From Oidiodendron maius Zn (taxonomy: Eukaryota > Ascomycota > Leotiomycetes > Myxotrichaceae), in the NCBI GenBank assembly GCA_000827325.1, contig KN832889.1:310001-374000 (forward strand): a DNA stretch of 64,000 bases, given 5' to 3'. Every line of letters starts with the position of its first letter. Within the stretch, counting starts at the first letter, position 1. Shown piece by piece: positions 56,777 to 64,000 of the stretch. Below the pieces are notes generated by a model, which did not search any database, was not told the DNA's origin, and saw only the letters and a list, made by a program, of their open reading frames with translations. The translations under genes were made by a program, and so were the position numbers.

Positions 56777-58438
56777 CGAATTCTTCGTAGGTTCCTGCAC
56801 TCTAGTCTGCGCAACTAGGTTTGCCATTGTTCATCTTTGCATTGGCCAGCCATCAGACATTCGGGAAGAGGCCTCTGACACACTTTCCGGTGCCATTTTC
56901 GAGCAGCTCAGAAGTAAGACACAACGCTTAAGACAGTATATATATATAAGCAGAGCACCAAGGGCCTGATTATCATGTATACAAAGTACGGAGTAGATGG
57001 CGCTAAAAGCTCGGAGGCACTATGTTGATATAGGGACTATTTTGCGATATATGTATATCTATATATATATAGCATATATAGAATTTGAGCATATGGAAAT
57101 AGGATATACGTTTCAAACTTTCGTTTCTTCAACCAAGGTACTTCGAACAATAAGATAACGAGTTAGCCGTGGTTTCCAGGGCCTTAGCGCCTTTTTCCAG
57201 CAGTCAATTTTGACACAATACCACCAGGCTTTAACGTCCCTGGTCCAGCTTACACCTAGCCTACTTCGTATGGTAAAGGATTAAAAACCCGTAAACCTAG
57301 TATTGCAATGTCAACTGCCTGACGAGACACTCTACCTACGCGAGTGACCTGAAACGAAGTGAAAGGGTTTACTCTTCGCGTCGGCGGGAGCCTTGGTGTA
57401 CGCCGCTACTGTCGACGTGCGGGCTGCCCAGCAGACCGATGCCAAGCCTTCCCAAAAAGGGACGGGCACTCACGTGTTTAGAGGCGCTATAGTCGTGGAA
57501 AAGTTCCTAAGCTGTCTGCATTAAATCTCGTCAATGTGATAATGTGCCAGGACTATCTGCCTGCTTTACAAGACCTTACAGCCGCCGAAGAGTGTCACAT
57601 TGCGATGTGCCATCCCGTCGGCACTATCCTCAAACTGCGGCCCGGGTGTTGCATTTCCCCGATTACCTATAATGCAATTCGGGGCCATACGATTGTCATT
57701 TCATAAGATCCGAGACCGCTCCTCCAGATCGTTCCCAGCCCTGAACTGAGTTTGAATAGCATTATCAGGGTATTCTGGCTGGGAAAACGGGCGCCGGCAG
57801 ATGCAAACTGAAGCCATTGCACTGCTTGTTGAAATTGAAAGGCTTAGAGGACTTGAGCGGGAAACGATAGCCGCAAGGAGCAGAGCAATGATAATATAGT
57901 ATGAAACTCCATTACCATCATTAATAATGCTTAACATGCCGTATGATCGTTCGATATCAAATTCAGTCCTTATATCCCACGCAAATGATTATGACCCCTA
58001 CATGCGCTTTTTGCTTCCCATTTATTTTAGTCCGCTTTCTCGTTTGCTCAGCTCCGCGTCGTGCGCAGTGCGCGTTACCATTCCGTGAGAGGCGTGTTGG
58101 TGAAGGTCACTTCTGATTGGTTGAAGCAATATATTACTAAGCATATAGGATCGAATACAGCTGATATTTTGACTCAAATAACTAACTACAGAGCGTCTAA
58201 ATAGCCTCCTTATATATTTGAAGATTTAGTGGTTTACGCTGATATTCGGTGCTGAATATCGGCATGTCCTGCTCTTATAACATGATGCTGGATTCATGCT
58301 ATCACCACTAAATCAAGCCGCAGTCGGATGCCAGTTGCCACTTTGCCACATTAGTCAGCATCCAAAAAAAGCAAAGCGCCAAGGTGCATCGTCAAGTGCA
58401 ATCACGTGGTCGTACGAACTCGGATTAGCGTCCCCATT
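56777..58438. other. Intergenic, no supported gene
   Basis: 1.7 kb with TA-rich microsatellite-like stretches (56936-56952 and 57045-57080) and no recognisable gene. A minus-strand 78-codon frame at 57701-57937 lacks support. Confidence 0.4.
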
Positions 58439-58440
58439 TA

Positions 58441-58620
58441 TCCCCTCGTCCGGTACGAGCTACCCACGCTAGCAGGGGTACGCTAAACCTGCTATGGCGA
58501 CGGTGTTGGCTGTCGCTAAAGGCCCTCAAACTATAGTGTTTAAAGTCGCTAAAGTCCCTACAACTAAGGACAAATTAGCGTACCCCTGCTAGCGTGGGCA
58601 GCTCGTACCGGACGAGGGGA
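58441..58620. mobile_element. 180-bp MITE with 45-bp terminal inverted repeats
   Basis: Left arm 58441-58485 starts TCCCCTCGTCCGGTACGAGC; right arm 58576-58620 is its reverse complement with one mismatch in 45. The element is flanked by TA on both sides (58439-58440, 58621-58622), as expected for a Tc1/mariner-mobilised (Stowaway-like) MITE. The 90-bp centre has no coding capacity and contains a direct repeat GTCGCTAAAG (58512 and 58545). The arm identity suggests recent movement or strong constraint. No autonomous partner with these ends is in the window; the Tc1/mariner element at 22.9 kb has different ends. Confidence 0.88.
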
Positions 58621-58898
58621 TAGGTCTAGTTAACACGTGTCGATCCTCAAACGACCGACAGAAAGTACCGACCTGATCTATAATACCAAACGTCTACTTC
58701 AATTTACCTCACAGAGCACAAAACACAAACCGTGAGATCCTTACCGAATCACGAAACACCCTATACATATCGTGTTCTTTCAAACCTCTATACGTCTCCC
58801 GGCGACACCAGAAGTGTAGAAGCGGTACATCTCGCCCTCACTTGACTTCGAAATATCGTGTGCTTCCTTCAGTACTCATTACATATACGGAACAGGAA

Positions 58899-60239
58899 AT
58901 GCCGCTGCTCAATTTAGGGAATGAATTAATACTCTATATAGCGGACAATCTAGAATCAGAGGGAGCCATCAATGCCTTTAGTCAATCGAACCGCCGCCTA
59001 CACGCTCTCCTAAATCCTTTTCTCTATCACCACAACATCCGGCAGTCTCTGAGTTCCGGGCTGCTGTGGGCTGCAAAACATGGCCAAGATGCTACGGCGC
59101 AAATGTTCCTCGCTGAAGGTGCCGATGCAAATATACACGACGAACATGGTTGCCATGTGCTCCAGACAGCTGCGAATCAGGGCAGCGAGGCAATTGTTAT
59201 GCTTCTGCTAGAGAAGGGGGCCGACGTAAATGTCCAAGGCGGAAGGTGGGATAACGCGCTCCTTGCAGCCATAGGTCGACGCCGTGTAGCAATTACCGCG
59301 TTACTGCTCGAGAAAGGCGCCGATATCAATAGCCGAAGTCCAAGTGGCGATACCCCCCTTTCTAAAGCCTGTCTTGTAGCTTCCGAGCCACTAGTTACGC
59401 TACTGCTTGAAAAGGGGGCAGATGTGAATACCACGCTTAGAAGAGAAGGCACTGCTCTCCAGGTAGCTTCATATCAGGGAAACAAGATCATTGTACAATT
59501 GCTACTTGAGAAAGGGGCTGATATAAATGCCCAGGGTGACATATATGGTAGTGCCCTCCAAGCAGCGTCAACTAAAGGCTACGAGGCGACTGTTAGTTTG
59601 CTACTTGAGAAAGGGGCAAATGTGAATGCCCAAGGCGGAATCTATGGCAATGCGCTCCAGGGTGCTTCGTTTTATGGTCACAAAGGAGTAGTTAAGTTAC
59701 TACTTGAGAAAGGGGCTGATGTGAATGCCCAGGGGGGTGGCACGTATGGTAATCCCCTTCACGCGGCGTCAGCTAGAGGGAAGGATGAAGTTGTTGCATT
59801 GCTGCTTGAAAAAGGGGCCGATGTAAATGCCCAGGGCGGCGAATGTGGCAGTGCGCTCCAGGCAGCTGTAATTCAGAATCCCCAGGTAATTATTGTGGTA
59901 TTTCTTGAGAAAGGCGCTAATGTGAATGTCCAGGCGGGCGACCGTGGCGGGGTGGGCTATGCATTGCCAATTAGGGACGAAACCGTTCAGTTATTGCTTA
60001 AGAAAGGGGCCGATGTGAATGTTCAAGGTGGCAAGTATGGCAGTCCGCTCCAGGCAGCTGCGGCTCGTGGCAGCGAGGCAATCGTCAGGTTACTACTTGA
60101 GTGGGGCGCCAATGTTAATTCCCAGGGCGGATTCTATGGCAATGCACTCGAAGCAGCTTCAGCTAAAGGTAGAGATACAATTGTTGCACTGTTACTAGAG
60201 AAAGGGGCTCATAATAATACGGATGCCCAAGAGCCCTAG
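58899..60239 (+). CDS. F-box-like protein with 12 near-identical ankyrin repeats
   Basis: A single exon of 446 residues from the ATG at 58899; the frame upstream lacks an ATG. An F-box-like start (MPLLNLGNELILYIADNLES...LNPFLYHHNIR) is followed from about residue 50 to the end by twelve 32-34-residue ankyrin repeats with the consensus NALQAAS.KG...VV.LLLEKGADVNAQGG.YG. The repeats are very similar to each other even at DNA level (for example GAGAAAGGGGC and GATGTGAATGCCCAGG recur). Repeat 9/10 is irregular. In fungi such proteins are thought to be adaptable recognition or adaptor proteins, possibly linking targets to SCF ubiquitin ligase. The target is unknown. It sits between a MITE and a piggyBac remnant, in a repeat-rich accessory area. 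Confidence 0.9.
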   Translation: MPLLNLGNELILYIADNLESEGAINAFSQSNRRLHALLNPFLYHHNIRQSLSSGLLWAAKHGQDATAQMFLAEGADANIHDEHGCHVLQTAANQGSEAIVMLLLEKGADVNVQGGRWDNALLAAIGRRRVAITALLLEKGADINSRSPSGDTPLSKACLVASEPLVTLLLEKGADVNTTLRREGTALQVASYQGNKIIVQLLLEKGADINAQGDIYGSALQAASTKGYEATVSLLLEKGANVNAQGGIYGNALQGASFYGHKGVVKLLLEKGADVNAQGGGTYGNPLHAASARGKDEVVALLLEKGADVNAQGGECGSALQAAVIQNPQVIIVVFLEKGANVNVQAGDRGGVGYALPIRDETVQLLLKKGADVNVQGGKYGSPLQAAAARGSEAIVRLLLEWGANVNSQGGFYGNALEAASAKGRDTIVALLLEKGAHNNTDAQEP

Positions 60240-60750
60240 AGATAGGCTAGATGCGGGCCTTCTTGACAGTTGAAGAGTGAGACCTAGTTTGTATATTGGC
60301 TTCGTTTGCAGGATTAATTAATCAATAGCAAACTAGGAGAGATGTAAATGGTAGGTAGAGCTAACATTTTAAATCTGCCAGATAAGACAGTAAACGGGAC
60401 AACATATCCGGTATCTTATCATACATACAACGCTCTGCAAACAAGTTATTAATTGAAGAAGAAGAAGAAGTAAGAGTAGTAGTAGTATATTAATCTCTTA
60501 AACCCTTTCTTTCATTTCCCTCTATATAAGATGGTAATTGTGACAGCCCTGGAGCAGATATCACGATACTGGTAAAGCTTATAGGTAAATGTTGTATTTC
60601 ACGCGAATACTAAAGCAAGGAGCAACTAGCTAGGTGTGCAGAGGTTTAATATAAGTGCGTGTGAACAGACCTCCAGCCAGGTGACGCACGTACCGTTACT
60701 GTAATTATGCCTCTATCCCTTCGTCTGGCAGCCACTGTCCCGCCTCAAAC
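60240..60750. repeat. Intergenic with trinucleotide microsatellites
   Basis: Contains (GAA)n at 60455-60470 and (AGT)n at about 60475-60487. No gene seen. The right end leads into the piggyBac remnant. Confidence 0.55.
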
Positions 60751-62100
60751 ATGGAGTCTCAACCTCCTCAGTCTATAAAGCTAAAAGCTAGAACCCTTAA
60801 GGATATACTTGCTGAGTTTGACTCGATTGATCAGGCTATCCTTGACCCTATTAAGTTAGAAGAGCACCGCGATGCGCAAGCCCAACTGCTACCGACCTTT
60901 TCGGTAACCTCCTCTCACCCATTCGATAATTTTACCTTATTTTTCACACACAACCTCTTTGAGACTATTACAGCTAATACAAATCGATACGCGCCAATAC
61001 AAATGATGCACGCAAGTGAGGAGGGCATGCAAGAGTAGACAGACCTCCTAGTTGATGAGTTATATGTCTTTATCGGTGCGATTATGTATATGGGAATCCA
61101 CGAGGAGCCAGATACCTCTATGTATTGGAGTACGGACTTTAATAAAGGCCCTTTACATGCAATCCGTAGTCATATATCCTTACACCGATACTAGAGGATC
61201 CAGCGATATTGCTATATATCATGCTATCAAAGTGATCAAAGTGCAGGCTGCCACTTACCTTCTAATAAAAGGTGGTGGTATAAACTAGAGCCTCTAGCCT
61301 GTACTTTTCAGGCCTCTTTTCGGCAATATTATGCTCCTTCCTCTGAAGTCAGTATTGACAAATTAATGGTGCGGTATTTTGGCAGGTAAGTCTAACCACC
61401 TAGTAGTCTTGATTTTTAGGGCCAATAACTCTAGGTCTCTACATAGGTATAAAATGCCGAATAAGCCTATTACTCAAGGCTATAGGATCCACGACATTGC
61501 GGGTATAGATATCTATATAACGTCTTATGGAGCTCTCGATGAAATGGGTTACAGGGCATTATTTTACAGCCTAATCTTGCTAAGACAGGATGTCTAGTCA
61601 AGAACCTAGCCCTCTCTTTACCATGCCGCCACCTCTCAATATATATGGACAATATCTTTACATCAGTACTCTTATTTTCAGAGTTTAGAGCCTGTCAATT
61701 CGGTGCTATAGGGACTACAAGCCCACATAAAAAGCTCCCTTAGCATTAAAGGAATTTAAAGACCGATTTCCGACCAACGTCCCCTTGAGTACCCCGGGCT
61801 AAGGTCGTCAATAATACCCTTTGCCTAGTCTGGCAGGATAATAATATAGTCCTAGCATTAAGTAATATTCATACCGTTCTGTTTACTATTTTAGGGATGC
61901 TACCTAGGAGATCTTTAGGCCTGGCTCCTAACATTTTTTCGTAGCAGGCACCTACCAATAAACGCGCTCGAGCTAAAAGTAGTTGCGGACATAGACATAA
62001 CTACAATACCACTGAGAGACCGTTTCTTAAATGCCGAAATATTTATAGGACTTCCAGGATCATGTGGAAGCTATGTGGCGATAAATGGGTCATCCTCAGC
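60751..62100 (+). mobile_element. piggyBac-type (DDE_Tnp_1_7) transposon remnant
   Basis: The plus strand follows a piggyBac transposase in pieces: MESQPPQSIKLKART, an N-terminal domain with FDNFTLFFTHNLFETITANTN (short form FFTHNLFETITANTN), LLVDELYVFIGAIMYMGIHEE, YWSTDFNKGPLHAI (the domain-defining WSTD..GP), then SLHRYKMPNKPITQGYRIHDIA and a tail with RDRFLNAEIFIG. At least five in-frame stops (several TAG at likely CAG sites) and more than one register change break it. I did not find the TTAA-flanked termini. It is a DNA-transposon fossil. Confidence 0.8.
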
Positions 62101-62456
62101 CCCTTGCCCGTCAAGTTGATGTGCTCTTACACCCAGTGTGATACGGTAATAGTCAACCACTAGCATCCGGTGAGATATTAGTCTAGATGCTAGGATTGCC
62201 ATCTCTTCCCACACCCGTTGAAACTACAAAAGAACGTTATGCAATTAAAATAGAACTTTTTTCTCTTGCTTATCGAGTACAAACCCAACGCCTAAAGAGC
62301 CCTGCGCCATATAATAGAAACGAATCCTGCGGAGGTACCAAACAAAGAAACAAAATCTTCAATTAATCAAACGCCAAACGCCTAATACTCCTTGATCCAT
62401 CAAGTATATGAAACGCGTTGAACTATGTACTTTTGACGTTGCTGGCTTAGGTGCTT
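62101..62456. other. 3' flank region, no gene seen
   Basis: About 350 bp between the piggyBac remnant and the orphan gene on the minus strand; no frame or repeat recognised. Confidence 0.35.
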
Positions 62457-62935
62457 TTATGACCTCTTAGGGAAGCTGACATCTACGAGACCCAGAAAAG
62501 TTTCCAGGACACCAACAGGTCCGCCGCTTGTTTGGCTATTATAGGCAGGCTTGAAGTATGAAGTGAAAGAAGGCATAGCATCAGCGTGCTCCAAACCGGC
62601 CTCTACCTTGAACACACAGCTGTCGATACCGGCATTGATGGCATCAACACAGTATTTAACCCCTGTCTCCGTGACATTAAAGAAACCAAGGCCGTAGTCA
62701 TTTAGCGTGATGACAGTTGAGACCTGAAGCCCTGCAGCGAATGTGATCCCGATCTTGCGAAGCCCATGCTTATTGTCAGTTTTAGTTTTGGTGTCTCCGT
62801 TTGTGGTGTCCGCACCCATAACTTCAGTGCAGAACGTCCAACTACTGTGATGACCAGCAGTAAGTTCAACACATCCCTGAATTAAGAATTCTCCAAGATA
62901 TAACGGTCTTTATAGCTCCTTGCACTAAGGAGGAA
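62457..62935 (-). CDS. Orphan protein, start unresolved
   Basis: From the first ATG at 62819 the frame gives 120 residues (MGADTTNGDTKTKTDNKHGL...SFPKRS). The same frame is open upstream to about 62935 without an ATG, reading ...YLGEFLIQGCVELTAGHHSSWTFCTEV, which looks like coding sequence in continuity. The stretch TTAATTCAG before GGATGT (about 62880) could be an intron acceptor, so a 5' exon with the real start may lie to the right. The protein has regular beta-strand-like alternation (ITFAAGLQVSTVITLNDYGLGFFNV) and a C-terminal Pro/Gly-rich part. I do not recognise a family. Confidence 0.45.
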
Positions 62936-63449
62936 GCAAATATCTGACACTGATTTATTGAGCAGCATTCATGGAAACTGTGCTGAGATACACGCCTTCT
63001 CACTCCTTCCCCAGGGAATGACGTGCAGTAATAGTATAATTACTGCTTATGGGATTTAAGGTAGTTCTCGTCCTCGCTTTATAAACCCTTGTCAAGACCG
63101 CAATGGTAAATGGGGTTGCGCTCCGCGGTGTAGACAGAACCAGGTCACCGCTATTACAAAGGGGTCATCGATAGATCAGAATCCAGCCTCAGATCTTAGA
63201 CAAGGAGAGCCGGCCTCAGACGATCTAGTGAGATCAGAAACAGTATTATAGACTAGTCAGGTATTTGTTACCCTAGTAGAAGAAGCTTAGAAGTAGGACA
63301 TTTAAGGCTATAAAGTTTGGAAATCATGTCACGGATCGAGAGGAGCGGAAAGAAGGTATATAACTGCTTTACGTACTTAGATACGTCGGTAATAAGGGAA
63401 AATGAATTCAATTAAACAAATTTCTGCCCCCCGCTCCTTTTAATAACAA
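62936..63449. other. Intergenic, possible 5' exon area
   Basis: No clear exon found, though the upstream part of the orphan gene may lie here. A TATAAA-like motif on the minus strand lies near 63080. The rest is unremarkable. Confidence 0.3.
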
Positions 63450-64000
63450 TTACCATGCCATGAAGTCTACTTCTCGATACCATCTTGGAATTGGGAATGC
63501 TATGCTCTCTCGCACCTCTAGACGAACATGCCCTTCTAACGAATACTTGGGGTGCTGTTCACCTAAAATTGCTCCTTTCATCAATGGTCCAAGGCCAACG
63601 AACCAGCCAAGTTTAAACTCGATATCCTCTAGTACAGGGAGCAGACTCAAGACTTGTGTGATATCACAGTAAACGTCATATATAAACCGAGTATCTTCTT
63701 CCCCTTCCACAAAGCAGCCAAGGTCATAGCTATCGATTAGGACAGTGATAGAAAGTCTTTCTAGATCGAAATTATCCTTTATAAAATTGATCAAGCCAGT
63801 CAATTTCTCACGGTAGCCAAGTTGATCCCATTCTTCGATCTCGCCTTCCTTAAACGTAAGCTGTATTCGCCGGGCATATTTCAATGTCCCTCGTGGGAAA
63901 TTACGTAGAAAAGAAATCGTCTCCTCCGGATCCTGGCAAAATTCGAAGCAGTTCTGGGAAAGTAGCACTTCCATCATATCTGCACGCATTCCTTTGCTGA
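63450..64000 (-). CDS. C-terminal part of a fungal hypothetical protein (runs off right edge)
   Basis: A minus-strand frame ends at 63450 and stays open to the window edge. The visible protein (KGMRADMMEVLLSQNCFEFCQD ... REVDFMAW) has 182 residues. The pattern 'R-x-x-x-x-M-x-E-V-L-L-S-x-N-C-F-x-F' followed by a domain with ILIDSYDLGC-like strands is what I know from a large group of fungal proteins with an F-box-like or DUF7730-type N-terminus (LPxEIR...). That N-terminus would lie outside the window, so the internal Met at 63989 is probably not the start. Function unknown. Confidence 0.6.
   Translation of the reverse strand, partial: SKGMRADMMEVLLSQNCFEFCQDPEETISFLRNFPRGTLKYARRIQLTFKEGEIEEWDQLGYREKLTGLINFIKDNFDLERLSITVLIDSYDLGCFVEGEEDTRFIYDVYCDITQVLSLLPVLEDIEFKLGWFVGLGPLMKGAILGEQHPKYSLEGHVRLEVRESIAFPIPRWYREVDFMAW

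Noticed and set aside
57300-57500. GC-rich, hairpin-prone stretch considered as a possible tRNA or structural RNA
   Set aside because: No cloverleaf with a proper T-loop GTTCRA or anticodon arm could be drawn.
59200-60200. Regularly spaced DNA repeats that could suggest a CRISPR or satellite array
   Set aside because: The period is 99-102 nt in an open frame encoding ankyrin repeats; spacers are not unrelated sequences.

Overview
The window looks like nuclear DNA of a filamentous ascomycete (Pezizomycotina; an Aspergillus/Penicillium-type Eurotiomycete is my best guess). The grounds are 45-110 nt introns with GTRNGT donors and CTAAC-like branch sites, Zn2Cys6 and C2H2 'fungal_trans' regulators, a PDR transporter of fungal type, WSC and HeLo-like/ankyrin proteins, and DNA-transposon fossils in which CAG glutamine codons have become TAG and TGG tryptophan codons TGA. 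That change pattern is what repeat-induced point mutation (RIP) leaves. I saw no rRNA, tRNA, CRISPR array or LTR element.

Layout. 0-0.6 kb: the N-terminal part of an unknown coiled-coil protein. 1.6-9.7 kb: a full-size PDR/ABCG exporter transcribed divergently from a Zn2Cys6 regulator. 10.4-11.3 kb: a broken AttH/CrtC-like gene. 12.6-22.6 kb: a compact set that reads like a catabolic cluster: SDR, C2H2 regulator, MFS anion permease, HpcH/HpaI aldolase, RidA and a 2-oxoglutarate/Fe(II) dioxygenase. It has two divergent promoters, and both carry a GGAGCTCC-centred palindrome. 22.9-24.9 kb: a RIP-marked Tc1/mariner element, then a decayed second copy of the dioxygenase tail. 25.6-27.8 kb: a HeLo-like/ankyrin protein without a NACHT domain. 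29.6-37 kb: a CorA-like gene, a decayed paralogue of it, and small fragments.

37.9-42.3 kb holds the most interesting locus: an arginyl-tRNA-synthetase-like protein that has lost both class I signature motifs (HxGH reads HTKH, and the MSTRKG/KMSKS segment is gone). It sits tail to tail with a 14-TM DHA2 exporter. A tRNA-using peptide-forming enzyme with its exporter is one reading; a resistance or decayed copy is another.

42.7-64 kb is accessory DNA: a pogo/Fot1 remnant, a WSC-domain glycoprotein, a decayed regulator and sugar-transporter pair, a WD-like small secreted protein, two secreted or membrane orphan proteins transcribed divergently, a perfect-looking 180-bp MITE, an F-box protein with 12 near-identical ankyrin repeats, a piggyBac remnant, and two incomplete or orphan genes at the right edge.

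Exon boundaries were placed by hand from splice consensus, reading frame and remembered family sequences; no alignment or database search was run.
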